Positions 47,614 to 56,534 of a DNA stretch of 64,000 nucleotides are shown piece by piece. The translations under genes were made by a program, and so were the position numbers. Positions within the stretch are counted from its first letter, which is position 1. Every line of letters begins with the position of its first letter. The DNA is taken from the NCBI GenBank assembly GCA_963709655.1, contig CAVPXF010000053.1, positions 1 to 64,000 on the forward strand, written 5' to 3'. This DNA comes from Roseiarcus sp963709655. GTDB lineage: Bacteria > Pseudomonadota > Alphaproteobacteria > Rhizobiales > Beijerinckiaceae. The notes under the pieces are model-generated. The model made no database searches. It was not told where the DNA came from and worked only from the letters and a program-made list of their open reading frames with translations.

Positions 47614-48114
47614 TTGAAGGCACGTTTGAGGATTCCGGCCATGCTGGCCGTTGTGACCATCTCCGGGGCGGCGCAGGCAAGCGGGCGCATGACGCCGCCC
47701 TCTGTCTCGGCCGGCCCGAGCCGCGGGTTCGCTGAGGCCCGTGCCGAGGCGCCCTCGGTCGGGCGCGTGGTGGTCGAGGAGGCCGCGCGCTGGCTCGGAT
47801 CGCGCAACATGACCGGCAAGGGCGGACCGTGGTGCGCCCATTTCGCTTCCTACATCCTCGAGCGGACCGGACACCGGCCGCTCGCCAACGGCCTGGCCTC
47901 CTCGGCGCTCGCCTATGGAACGCTGCTTCAAGGCCCGAAAATCGGCGCGCTCGCCGTCGTCACCACGCGCATCGGCTACGCCGCGCATGTCGGCTTCGTC
48001 GCCAACGTCAACGCCGACGGCTCGATCGACCTCATCTCCGGCAACTGGGGGCGACGGGTGTCGGACGCGCCGATCCCGCGTCGCGCCATCGTCGCGTTCG
48101 TCGACGTGAAATGA
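47614..48114 (+). CDS. secreted CHAP/TIGR02594-type peptidase-like protein
   Basis: 166 residues. Signal peptide to about AAQA|SGR (residue 22). The core WLGSRNMTGKGGPWCAHFASYIL supplies the catalytic Cys, and GYAAHVGFVANVNADGSIDLISGNWG the catalytic His and the GN motif of the CHAP/NlpC-like cysteine peptidases that cut peptidoglycan or related amides. The start is TTG 47614 with AAGGAG upstream. It is followed by the putative quorum-sensing promoter; a link with it is not shown. Confidence 0.78.
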   Translation: MKARLRIPAMLAVVTISGAAQASGRMTPPSVSAGPSRGFAEARAEAPSVGRVVVEEAARWLGSRNMTGKGGPWCAHFASYILERTGHRPLANGLASSALAYGTLLQGPKIGALAVVTTRIGYAAHVGFVANVNADGSIDLISGNWGRRVSDAPIPRRAIVAFVDVK

Positions 48115-48199
48115 CGCCGGTCCGCCTTCCAGCCTTAAGGCGGAAGGCGGCGATCCGTCGCATGGCGACGGGCTTGGCGCCCTCGGGGGTGCGACAAAG

Positions 48200-48222
48200 T
48201 TGTATAGTTGACACCGATACAA
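48200..48222 (+). promoter_or_regulatory. lux-box-like palindrome overlapping a promoter
   Basis: TTGTAT (48200-48205) and ATACAA (48217-48222) flank a core where three further pairs match (9 of 11 positions symmetric). TTGACA at 48208-48213 lies inside, and TATGCC follows after 17 nt. A 20-odd-bp inverted repeat at the -35 box upstream of an AHL synthase fits a LuxR-family site. Confidence 0.5.
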
Positions 48223-48280
48223 CTTACAGCTATGCCATGAATGCGAGTTCGACAACCGGGACTCGCGAACAGGCGTTCTC

Positions 48281-48538
48281 GTGGCGGCGGCGCAACTCCT
48301 GCGCTCGTTGGGGCTTTCGGGGCTCGCAGTTGACAGACTCAACCTGTCGAACGGCCCGATCCAGGGCGTCGCCGGAACAAAGCTTCCGCCTGCGAATTGC
48401 AGCGATATGACCTCGGTTGCAACACGGTTTGGCATGACGCCTGACGCAAAGGGGGGATTTGCTGGATCGGTGTCCTGCGGGGCGGCGGAGCGCGCTCGTC
48501 CGGCGCGTCAAGGCGTGGCGAAAGGTTCTTTGCGGTGA
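48281..48538 (+). CDS. hypothetical ORF coupled to the AHL synthase
   Basis: About 85 residues (QLLRSLGLSGLAVDRLNLSNGPI...). Not recognised. Its TGA overlaps the GTG start of the synthase (GTGA), so the two could be translated together. A frame starting at ATG 48238 (MNASSTTGTREQAF) could join it by one base near 48275, making a protein of about 100 residues. It has no HTH, so it is not a LuxR. It may be only a leader. Confidence 0.35.
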   Translation: MAAAQLLRSLGLSGLAVDRLNLSNGPIQGVAGTKLPPANCSDMTSVATRFGMTPDAKGGFAGSVSCGAAERARPARQGVAKGSLR

Positions 48539-49182
48539 GCGCGCTCGGCAAGATCGTGGCGGAAGGACGTACGGCGGTTCCTCTGCATTTCCTGGCGGAT
48601 ATGATCGTCAATCGGGCCCTGGTCCGCAAAAGCTTCGAGATCGGCGAGGAGTTCCTCGAGGAGGGAAGCGGCCTCGACGCGTTCGACACCGACGATGCGC
48701 ATTATGTCATCGTCTACGACAAGGCGGTGGGCTGCTATCTCGGATCGGTGCGCATGAACCCGACGACCGGGCCGACCCTGCTGCGCGACGCCGTGCCCTA
48801 TCTCTTGGCTTCGGGCACGACCGTCGAAAGCCCGAGAGTGTGGGAAATGTCGCGGATGTGCGCCATGACCAACGCCCGCGACGGGGAGGGGCCCCATAGC
48901 GCCGACGTCGTCGTGGGGGAGCTGCTCACCGGCGCCGTCGAGGACGCCAAGCGCGCGGGCGTCCGGGAAATCGTGTGCGTCGCCGACGATTCGACGCTCG
49001 ACACGCTCGACCGCATGGGTTGCCTGCCGAGGCTGATGCCGCGGCCGGCCTTCGGGGCCGGGCGGGCGCCGCATGTCGCGGTGTTCGACGTCGGCGAAAT
49101 CCCGCTGCGCCGGATCGAGAAGACGATCCGGACAAGCGCAACCGTCGTCGAGTTCGGCCGCAGGCTGAGGGACGGGGGGTAG
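48535..49182 (+). CDS. acyl-homoserine-lactone synthase (LuxI family)
   Basis: 215 residues. LuxI-family signature residues are seen: R31 in VRKSFEIG, D51/D53 in FDTDDAHY, R73 in GSVRMNPTTGP, and E104-S106-R107 in VWEMSR. The Trp after the first block seems replaced. The enzyme makes an N-acyl-homoserine lactone from SAM and acyl-ACP (or acyl-CoA). Start GTG 48535 overlaps the preceding ORF's stop. No LuxR gene is in the window, so the receptor is elsewhere or the signal is eavesdropped by a solo. Confidence 0.85.
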   Translation: MSALGKIVAEGRTAVPLHFLADMIVNRALVRKSFEIGEEFLEEGSGLDAFDTDDAHYVIVYDKAVGCYLGSVRMNPTTGPTLLRDAVPYLLASGTTVESPRVWEMSRMCAMTNARDGEGPHSADVVVGELLTGAVEDAKRAGVREIVCVADDSTLDTLDRMGCLPRLMPRPAFGAGRAPHVAVFDVGEIPLRRIEKTIRTSATVVEFGRRLRDGG

Positions 49183-49540
49183 GCGGATCCCTTCAGCCAG
49201 CCCAACGAAATGGACCGTGCCTATCCGGTCAGCGCAGGCGTCCACTGTATATGAACTGGCTGGCGCCGAGCCCCGACACCTTATCAGCGGTTCATGGCGT
49301 GAAAGTGGACCTTGACCAAGGCGCCGATAGACCCTCGCTAAAGAGCGGATCGCGACCGAAGCCGGCGCCCTGAGTAACTGCTTCGCTGAAGGAGCGCGCG
49401 TTGGCCGGTGGCTTGGCGAACGGGTGATAGCCACCCGTTCGCCGCCCTTTCGCAACTTTCCCGTTGGGGGAACGGGGTGTCAATAACGGTCATTGGCCAA
49501 CGACAATAACGTCGTTCGGCGCGGCTCGTGTGCGCTTGAG
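49183..49540. other. intergenic region between convergent AHL synthase and hemA
   Basis: No gene supported. Near 49499-49516 AACGAC and GTCGTT pair around AATAAC; this could terminate either gene, though the T run is weak. Confidence 0.4.
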
Positions 49541-50842
49541 CTACTCGGCGGCCTTCTTCATCTCGGGATATATGCACACCGCCAGTTCCTTGGCGGCCGG
49601 ACGATGCAGCGGGATGATTTTGGCTTCCTCGAACCGCAGGCCGAAGGTCTTCCAGACGTCGACCAGCGCCTCGACGAGGTCGGCGACCTGCGCCTCGCTG
49701 TGAGCCGGGCCCGGGGTGATGCGCAGCCGCTCCGTACCCTTAGCGACCGTCGGATAATTGATCGGCTGGATGTAGATGGCGTGCCGCTCGAGCAGCATTT
49801 TGCTGGCGGCCTTGCACTTTTGCGCGTCGCCGACGAGCACCGGCACGATATGCGACGAGTTGTCCATCACCGGGATGCCGGCCGCCCGCAGCGCGTGCTT
49901 GGTCAGCCGCGCCATATGCTGATGTCGCTCGCGCTCGACATTGGAGGCCTTGAGGTGGCGGATAGCCGCCACGGCGCTCGCTGCGACGCTCGGCGGCAGG
50001 GTCGAGGTGAAGATGAATTGCGGCGCGTAGCTGCGCACAGCGTCGATGACCGCGGCGCTCGCCGCGATATAGCCGCCGAGCGAGCCAAAACCCTTGGCGA
50101 GCGTCCCCTCGATGACGTCGATGCGATGGGCGAGCCCCTCGCGCTCGCTTATTCCCCCACCGCGCGAGCCGTAGAGACCGACCGCGTGGACCTCGTCGAT
50201 GTAGGTCATCGCCTCGTATTGCTCGCAGACGTCGAGGATCGCTGCGATCGGCGCGATGTCGCCGTCCATCGAGTAGAGGCTCTCGAACACAACGAGCTTG
50301 GGCCGGTCGAGCGGCTCAGCGGCCAAAAGCTCTTCGAGATGGGCGACGTCGTTGTGGCGCCACACGGTCTTCTCGCAGCCTGCGCGCCGGACGCCCTCGA
50401 TCATCGAATTGTGGTTGAGCGCGTCGCTGAGGATCAGGCAGTTCGGCAAGAGGCCGGCGATGGTCGAGATCCCGGCGAGATTGGAGATCCAGCCCGAGGT
50501 GAAGGCCAGCGCCGCTGGCTTGCCGTGAAGGTCGGCGAGTTCGGCCTCGAGCTGCACGATCGGATGGTGGGTGCCGGAAATGTTGCGGGTGCCGCCGGCG
50601 CCGGCGCCGTGAGCGCGCGCCGCCCTGACGGCCGCCTCGATCACATGCGGGTGGACGCCCATGCCGAGATAGTCGTTGGAGCACCACACGGTGACTTCGC
50701 GCGGGGCATGCTCTTCGCCCTCGGGGCGCCACAGCGCCAACGGGAACCGTCCGGCGTCGCGCTCGATATTGACAAAGGTCCGGTAGCGCTCTTCCGCCTT
50801 CAGACGGTTGATCGCGTCCTCGAAGCGCCGTTCGTAGGTCAT
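49541..50842 (-). CDS. hemA: 5-aminolevulinate synthase
   Basis: 433 residues of the alpha-oxoamine synthase family. It makes 5-aminolevulinate from glycine and succinyl-CoA, the C4 (Shemin) route to heme used by alphaproteobacteria. The PLP lysine is K250 in EGTLAKGFGSLGGY; D in TYIDEVHAVGLYG and the glycine-binding GAGAGGTRNISG region (about 80-90) are present. The N-terminus begins directly with the RFEDAINRLKAEERYRTF helix. Alone on its strand, downstream of the heme-binding-like gene. Confidence 0.95.
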   Translation of the reverse strand: MTYERRFEDAINRLKAEERYRTFVNIERDAGRFPLALWRPEGEEHAPREVTVWCSNDYLGMGVHPHVIEAAVRAARAHGAGAGGTRNISGTHHPIVQLEAELADLHGKPAALAFTSGWISNLAGISTIAGLLPNCLILSDALNHNSMIEGVRRAGCEKTVWRHNDVAHLEELLAAEPLDRPKLVVFESLYSMDGDIAPIAAILDVCEQYEAMTYIDEVHAVGLYGSRGGGISEREGLAHRIDVIEGTLAKGFGSLGGYIAASAAVIDAVRSYAPQFIFTSTLPPSVAASAVAAIRHLKASNVERERHQHMARLTKHALRAAGIPVMDNSSHIVPVLVGDAQKCKAASKMLLERHAIYIQPINYPTVAKGTERLRITPGPAHSEAQVADLVEALVDVWKTFGLRFEEAKIIPLHRPAAKELAVCIYPEMKKAAE

Positions 50843-51002
50843 CCGCTAACCCTTGCGCAAAGGCGGCGCCCGCCGGTCTTCGCGAGCGGCCGCGCCGAGA
50901 TGGGATGGCGATCGCGCGCCGATGGCCCGCGATCCGGTCCTGCGCCCCCTGGCGACGCGCCCTTCGATGGTTCTATCGGGACGCGACGTCAGATGATCAC
51001 GC

Positions 51003-52241
51003 TTAGAACAGCGGCCGCAATGTCGCGACGGACACATGCGGCCAAAGAACCTCATTGAAGTTCAGGATCACAGTCTGTGTGTATTGTAGCTGCAGGTATG
51101 TTGACTCACCGGGGAACGGATTGAGGCCCTTCAAGACCTCACTGTGGTAATGCTGATGCGGGCCATGAAGGTGTTCGTCGGCCTTCACCCATTCGATCCA
51201 GAAGGTTGACGTCGCGGAGTGCACAAACGCATTGGACTGGCCTGCGGGCGGGTCAGTCGTCGTCGGTTCCAAAGCCGGGTCGGCGATCCCTAAGAATGGG
51301 ATTTGGCCGATCGCTGCAGGCGAAGGCGTCGCCAGTGCAATCGGAATAAACCCGAGAATGGTCTTGTGGTGGTTCGCCCTTCGCAGAACGACATTGGGAT
51401 CGTTGACAAAGTCCTGCCATTCCGCAGGAAACGGTCCGTTGCTCTGCGCCTGCGCGGCGTTCGGGTACGGGATGTCGTTGGCCAGGGTGTTTTCGGGCAC
51501 CGTGTGAACGACAGTACCGAGCGCAAGCGCCTGTGCCGGCACGTTGGACGGCTGGATGCCCAGCCCAAGCTGCGTGGCCGGAAATGTTTCGTATTGCGTA
51601 CTGAAGGCGGTTCCCTGCGCCGCGGGATAGCCCGGGAAGGCGGTGTAGATGTTTGCGATATCGGCGATCGGATAAACCGGAGGGATGTCGAGTGGCCCTG
51701 GATTCAGAACCGCGGTCGAGGCGTCCCCCTGCATCAGCACCGAGACGCCGTGCGGAATGGTTGCCAACCGCACGATACTTGCGGGGGTGACCGGGACGGT
51801 GGCGTTCGGATCGATCGAATTGACGACGCCTCCGCTTGACGGCACGTTGAGAAACAGCCCCGGCTCGATATGCAGGTCTTCGCCGGCGTTGGGGAAGTTT
51901 GGTATATCGGTGTCGTTGTCCTTGACTTTCTGAAGATAGTTCAGACCGTAGATGGTGATGTCGGGCTGGTTCGCCACCCCCCGGTTCGGGATGGGACTTG
52001 AGATGACATCGAAGACGAGCGTTTCCGCGGTCCTGTTGAGCTGTAGGAAGCGTCTGACCTGGAAGTTCGGATCCCCGGTATTGTCAGGCCGCCAGATCAC
52101 GTTGAAACCGGTACCGACCCAGCGGCCGGCCAGCAGCGCGAGCGGTCCCAGATTTAGCAGCGTCTCGATGGGCGGTTGCTTGACGCGTCGCGGATAGGAC
52201 GTAACCGGTTCGGGTTGTCGATGTGTATGGGATGAAGACAT
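51003..52241 (-). CDS. putative heme-binding beta-barrel protein
   Basis: 412 residues. LGPLALLAGRWVGTGFNVIWRP followed by FLQLNRTAETLVFDVI resembles proteins annotated as heme-binding with a nitrobindin/THAP4-like barrel (L..LAG.W.G.GFN). A late segment EHLHGPHQHYHSEVL is His-rich and could coordinate metal or heme. There is no signal peptide. ATG 52241 has GGAGGAA 6-12 nt upstream. Its placement beside hemA suits a heme link, but this is inference. Confidence 0.6.
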   Translation of the reverse strand: MSSSHTHRQPEPVTSYPRRVKQPPIETLLNLGPLALLAGRWVGTGFNVIWRPDNTGDPNFQVRRFLQLNRTAETLVFDVISSPIPNRGVANQPDITIYGLNYLQKVKDNDTDIPNFPNAGEDLHIEPGLFLNVPSSGGVVNSIDPNATVPVTPASIVRLATIPHGVSVLMQGDASTAVLNPGPLDIPPVYPIADIANIYTAFPGYPAAQGTAFSTQYETFPATQLGLGIQPSNVPAQALALGTVVHTVPENTLANDIPYPNAAQAQSNGPFPAEWQDFVNDPNVVLRRANHHKTILGFIPIALATPSPAAIGQIPFLGIADPALEPTTTDPPAGQSNAFVHSATSTFWIEWVKADEHLHGPHQHYHSEVLKGLNPFPGESTYLQLQYTQTVILNFNEVLWPHVSVATLRPLF

Positions 52242-53052
52242 GGCGGATTCCTCCATGGCATGAAAAGATAGATGGGTGATATCGCTTATGTCCAACAGTT
52301 ACTTTATAGTTTTTGACGCCCGCAGTACCGCTGCCAATTGACTCTACATTTCGCCCCAGACTACTGCGTATCAGAATGTTTTCGGACCGTCTGTGATCTC
52401 CGTCACACTGATCGGCGGTCTTCGTCTCATCCGCGGCCAAGAAACCCCTGGCGACAGGGAGCGATCTCCGCCAATAGCCACTTCGACGGCTCTCAATACT
52501 CATTCTCAATTCCCGCCGCTCAAAAGGCGGCGGACCGGCGAGATTTGTGGGGTGAAAAAGTAAAGTAAATAGTGCACGGTGCAGAAATCAGTTGCATAAA
52601 GGTCGGCTAGTCCGCCCAGATGAGGCGGCCAAAGCGGTCGTCTGGCAGGTCTGCAATACGCCGATTTGCCCCGTTCGACTATTGGAGACGGATGTTACGC
52701 ATCGGGTCCAAGTGTTGCGTCGGAAATTTGTCCACAGGGTGCTCCTGGCGGTCGGCGCGCCGCACAAGAGTCGCTCCGGCATTCCTGTATGCAGTGGGTG
52801 TCCGCGCTAACCGGACAGGCGCGGAGTGGACCAAGTTAGAGTTCGATTTTCACCGCGGGGCATCGGGACGCCGCGAGCGCGCGGCAAGACCGTCACGCTT
52901 CAAACCGAGACGCCACCCCGAGGCGCGTTGACAGGCTTTTCCGGGATTGTTAACACGCGTCTGACGTAGAGTTGCGAATTGGCCGGCGTCAGATTGCTTC
53001 CGTCCGTCCAAAGCCATATACGCGCGGTCCGGGAAGCTGAGGGCATAGGGCG
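52242..53052. other. intergenic region, no gene supported
   Basis: About 810 bp. The 100 bp next to the heme-binding-like gene are AT-rich (TTACTTTATAGTTTTTGAC) and likely hold its promoter. The rest contains short open frames on both strands without ribosome sites or recognisable protein sequence. Confidence 0.4.
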
Positions 53053-53733
53053 ATGAACTCGGCTTGGCAGGAGAATGCAGGCGTGGAGGCGAACCCGCGC
53101 CATAGCAGGAGAGGCGGCTGGGGACGCGCGCCCAAGAGCTTGGCGACGTCGCTGATCGACATCGACGTCGCGATCACGGATCTCGTTTTTCAGCGCTTCG
53201 CGGACGGCCTCGACGCTCGTGGCCCGAAAGCTGTCGACTATGCGATCGAGGGCGTCGTGCCGGCGCTTGCGGCGAACGAGGGCGGCGACGCGTTGGAGCC
53301 CTTCCTCGTCTATGTGTCGGGCTACGAGGACGCCGACCGGATGGACCGGGGCGAGGACTTCGATCAGCGTTCGGTCTGCTATATCGCGACGGATTGGCGC
53401 CCGGACCACGCCTGGCGCACCAACATCTACATCGAGCGCTTCATCTTTCGCCGCCTTGTCGAACTCTACGCTTCGAGGCGAATCAATTCCGTAAGGATCT
53501 CGATCCTGCTGAAGGTGCTGCGCGATCCTTCCGGCGCCGTCGAAGTGCCGACCCTGAGGCATCCGATGTTGCGGACGGCCGGGGATAGCCACCGGCGCCA
53601 CAGCCGCGCCCATCTCATGTCGGTCCAGACCTCCTTGAGCGCCGCGCCGCAGGTCGCCCCGGCGATTCTGTCGCATGCGGCGTCGTGGGGCGCCCGGATG
53701 GGCCGGCGGCAGCGGGTCGTCTCCGATCGTTGA
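53053..53733 (+). CDS. conserved hypothetical protein
   Basis: 226 residues, not recognised. It has an acidic central part (LIDIDVAITDLVFQRFADGL, YVSGYEDADRMDRGEDFDQRS) followed by DWRPDHAWRTNIYIERFIF and a basic C-terminus (GARMGRRQRVVSDR). No membrane or signal segment. Codon positions look protein-like (GC-rich third bases). A terminator 115 bp downstream supports a real transcript. Confidence 0.6.
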   Translation: MNSAWQENAGVEANPRHSRRGGWGRAPKSLATSLIDIDVAITDLVFQRFADGLDARGPKAVDYAIEGVVPALAANEGGDALEPFLVYVSGYEDADRMDRGEDFDQRSVCYIATDWRPDHAWRTNIYIERFIFRRLVELYASRRINSVRISILLKVLRDPSGAVEVPTLRHPMLRTAGDSHRRHSRAHLMSVQTSLSAAPQVAPAILSHAASWGARMGRRQRVVSDR

Positions 53734-53847
53734 CGAGACCCGCGGGACGCGGCTGACCCGCGGGAGAACGCTCTCGGGCCGAGCGGGCGCCGTCCGGCAA
53801 GCCGAAAGCAGATCGTCAGTCGACCGGTCTCGATAAAGACGCGTTGA

Positions 53848-53887
53848 GCCCCGCCGCCTGAGTGGGAGCGAGCGGCGGGGCCTTTTC
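53848..53887 (+). terminator. intrinsic terminator
   Basis: GCCCCGCCGC (53848-53857) pairs with GCGGCGGGGC (53872-53881), followed by CTTTTCG. It ends the 53053 gene's transcript ahead of the convergent PEP-CTERM gene. Confidence 0.65.
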
Positions 53888-53908
53888 GTTACGCGCGCCG
53901 CAGAGCGA

Positions 53909-55393
53909 TCAGGCGAGTGCGGTCTGACGCGTCCCGCGGCGCCAGCCGGCGAAACCGAGGCCGGCGAAGCCGAGCGCCATCATCGCCCAGGTTGCGGGCT
54001 CCGGAACCGAGGGGGCGAACGACACGCCGCGGATGGAGATGTTGTCCGGCGCCGAATAGAGGGTCGCGAAGGTCTCGCCGCTCGCCTGGGCGATCGTGGT
54101 GTCCGACAGCGTGTCGGTGATCTCGTAGAGATAGGACGGCGAGAGTTCGTTGAGGCCGTAAGAGGTCGCAAACAGCTCGACCTGGCCGTCTACGACCTCG
54201 CCGGTGAGGCCGAAGAGGCCGGTCACTCCCGGAGCGGTCGGCGTGTTGGCGTTGGCGTTCGCGTTGTTGACCAGGTCGAGGCCGGCGACGAGATCGTAGT
54301 CGAGCGTCCACACGTTGTTCACCAGCGACCACTTCTGCAGGCCGCCTTCGCCGAGCGCCGCGGCGTTGGCGTTGCCGTTTTTCGGCTGGCCGCTGTCGGC
54401 GAGGTAGAGGGTGTCCGGATTGGCGAAGAAATATTCCTCCGGGCTCAGGTAGACGAACTTGCCGATCCGCGAGTTGTTGACGCCGTTTGCGGTCCCCGCG
54501 GTCAGGTTGATCGAGCCGTTGTTGCCGCCGGAGGAGAGCGGCGACGCAGGCGGGACGATGTGGGTCGTGACGAGGCCCGCGGAGGAGGTCGGCAATCCGC
54601 CGGTCGAGTTCGTAAGGCTGCTGACGTTGGTAAAGTTCTGGCCGCCGCTGCCTGGCGGGTTTTGGTCGCGCGACACATAGAGCTTGCCGTCGTATTCGGT
54701 GACGAAGCGCGTGTCGGTGCTGTTGTCGATGACAGTCGCGCTGCTCGCGCCCTTGAGCGCGTAGAAAACGCCCTGGGTCGGATCTGTCTTGCTCGCCCCC
54801 TGGCCGGACACATAGAAGGACGTTCCGTCGGCGGTGTAGGCGCTGCGGGGATTGTTCGTATTGAACACGCCGTATAGCGCCGTGCTGGTGTCGACGCTCG
54901 TGTTTCCGCCGATCAGGGCGGCGACGCGCGGGACAGCCGTGGAGGCGCCGCCGGTCACGCTGGTGGTCTGGCCGAGCGCGGCGGTCCCATAGGTCGACAG
55001 GGGCGCAGTGTTGAACGCGTTGGCGTTGACCCCATAGCCCATGATGCTCAGGTACCGGCCGTTGCCGGAGAGCTGGAGGAGGCCCTCGGAAGCCGAGCCG
55101 TATTCGCCCGAGATCGCCCAGTTCGCGCCGCTGGCGGTCTGGGGAAGCGTCAGCGTTCCAACCGAGCTCGCGGTCGTGCCGCCGGCGCCGAGGCTGAATT
55201 CGTCGAGGGTCATCGGCGAGGCCGTGTCAAGCGCGTCGGCGTTCGAGAGCGCGGTCGAGTTGGTCACGGTGTCGATGACCAGGTCGCCGACGGTGAAGTC
55301 GGTGATGCTACCCGCCGACGCGCCGCCGGCAGACGCGGCAAGCGTCGCCGACGTCAGCAAGGCAAGCAGCGAGATTGAATTTTTATAGGTCAT
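53909..55393 (-). CDS. large secreted PEP-CTERM protein, function unknown
   Basis: 494 residues. Signal peptide LLALLTSATLAASAGGASA|GS; C-terminal VPEPATWAMMALGFAGLGFA followed by WRRG is the PEP-CTERM sorting signal. The body is Ser/Thr/Asn/Gly-rich and alternates short beta-strand-like segments (SSATVIDNSTDTRFVTEYDGKLYVS, EYFFANPDTLYLADSG), suggesting a beta-propeller exposed at the surface or released. Such proteins are processed by exosortase and often lie near exopolysaccharide genes; none is here. An AN tetrad (NANANANT) near 400 is a short repeat. Confidence 0.85.
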   Translation of the reverse strand: MTYKNSISLLALLTSATLAASAGGASAGSITDFTVGDLVIDTVTNSTALSNADALDTASPMTLDEFSLGAGGTTASSVGTLTLPQTASGANWAISGEYGSASEGLLQLSGNGRYLSIMGYGVNANAFNTAPLSTYGTAALGQTTSVTGGASTAVPRVAALIGGNTSVDTSTALYGVFNTNNPRSAYTADGTSFYVSGQGASKTDPTQGVFYALKGASSATVIDNSTDTRFVTEYDGKLYVSRDQNPPGSGGQNFTNVSSLTNSTGGLPTSSAGLVTTHIVPPASPLSSGGNNGSINLTAGTANGVNNSRIGKFVYLSPEEYFFANPDTLYLADSGQPKNGNANAAALGEGGLQKWSLVNNVWTLDYDLVAGLDLVNNANANANTPTAPGVTGLFGLTGEVVDGQVELFATSYGLNELSPSYLYEITDTLSDTTIAQASGETFATLYSAPDNISIRGVSFAPSVPEPATWAMMALGFAGLGFAGWRRGTRQTALA

Positions 55394-55677
55394 GGGGTTC
55401 CCCGAAAGAAAAGTGCCAGATCCGCTCGTCGACACGACGAAACGCGGCTCGGTACACGGCGCCTACGCCTATGTTCGCGTTGCGACGGCGCAATGACCGA
55501 GCGGCGACTGCGAATATTCGATGCCTCGCCGGCGCGGTCGGCGATCAGCGGCGGCCCACGCTGCGGCGATTTGGCGCAAGGCTGGCGGCCGTTCGGCCGC
55601 TTTTTCCTTCATGCATCCGTCGCGCTCGCGCCTTAAGAGCCTGTCATAGTCGTTTTCGTTGGCTTTGGAGCCGCGCC

Positions 55678-56499
55678 ATGTCTGATCGGCCGATTGATCC
55701 GCTGCCCAAGGTCTGGGATCCGGACGCCGCCATCGGCGAGATGCTCAAGGGCAAGAAGGGGCTCGTCGTCGGCATCGCCAACGACCAGTCGATCGCCTAC
55801 GGCTGCGCCGTCAAGCTGCGCGCCTTCGGCGCCGATCTCGCGGTGACCTGGCTCAACGAGAAGGCCGAGCCGTACGTTCGGCCGCTCGCCGACCTGCTCG
55901 GCGCGTCGATCACCGCTCCGCTCGACGTCTCGAAGCCCGGCGAGCTCGAGGCCGTGTTCGACACGATCGCCAAGACATGGGGCCGGCTCGACTTCGTCAT
56001 CCACGCCATCGCCTTCGCGCCGAAAGACGATCTGCATGGCCGCGTGGTCGACTGCTCCTGGGAGGGCTTCGCCCAGGCGATGCAGGTTTCCTGCTGGTCC
56101 TTCATCCGCATGGTCAAGCTCGCCGAGCCGCTGATGACCCAGGGCGGCGTCCTGGTGACGATGAGCTATTACGGCGCAGACAAGGTCGTCAATCGGTACA
56201 ACATGATGGGACCGGTGAAGGCGTCGCTCGAAGCCTCGGTCCGCTACCTGGCCGCCGAGCTCGGGCCGCGCAACGTCCGCGTTTTCGCCGTGTCTCCGGG
56301 GCCGCTCAAGACCCGCGCCGCCAGCGGCATCTCGCATTTCGACGAGCTCGTCCAAATGGCGCAGGAGCGCGCCCCGGCGCAACGTTTGGTGGATATCGCC
56401 GAGGTTGGCCGCGTGGTAGCGTTCCTGGTAGGCGGCGCCTCGTCGGGCATGACCGGCGACACGATTTACGTTGACGGCGGCCTGCACAACATGGCCTGA
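55678..56499 (+). CDS. fabI: enoyl-ACP reductase (FabI type)
   Basis: 273 residues. SDR-fold enzyme completing each fatty acid elongation cycle with NADH. LVVGIANDQSIAYG is the FabI form of the cofactor loop; the catalytic pair is Y174...K181 in RYNMMGPVKASLE (Y-x6-K), with Y164 in SYYGADK. PGPLKTRAASGI and the C-terminal YVDGG match. The ATG at 55678 gives an N-terminal extension of about 25 residues before the fold, common in alphaproteobacterial copies. It is 35 nt upstream of the thiolase. Confidence 0.93.
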   Translation: MSDRPIDPLPKVWDPDAAIGEMLKGKKGLVVGIANDQSIAYGCAVKLRAFGADLAVTWLNEKAEPYVRPLADLLGASITAPLDVSKPGELEAVFDTIAKTWGRLDFVIHAIAFAPKDDLHGRVVDCSWEGFAQAMQVSCWSFIRMVKLAEPLMTQGGVLVTMSYYGADKVVNRYNMMGPVKASLEASVRYLAAELGPRNVRVFAVSPGPLKTRAASGISHFDELVQMAQERAPAQRLVDIAEVGRVVAFLVGGASSGMTGDTIYVDGGLHNMA

Positions 56500-56534
56500 G
56501 GGCGCGGTCCCCAGGGAGAGGAAGAGAGACCATC

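Noticed and set aside
52588..52810. Short ORFs on both strands at 52.6-52.8 kb
   Set aside because: No ribosome site, no recognisable sequence, and mutually overlapping.
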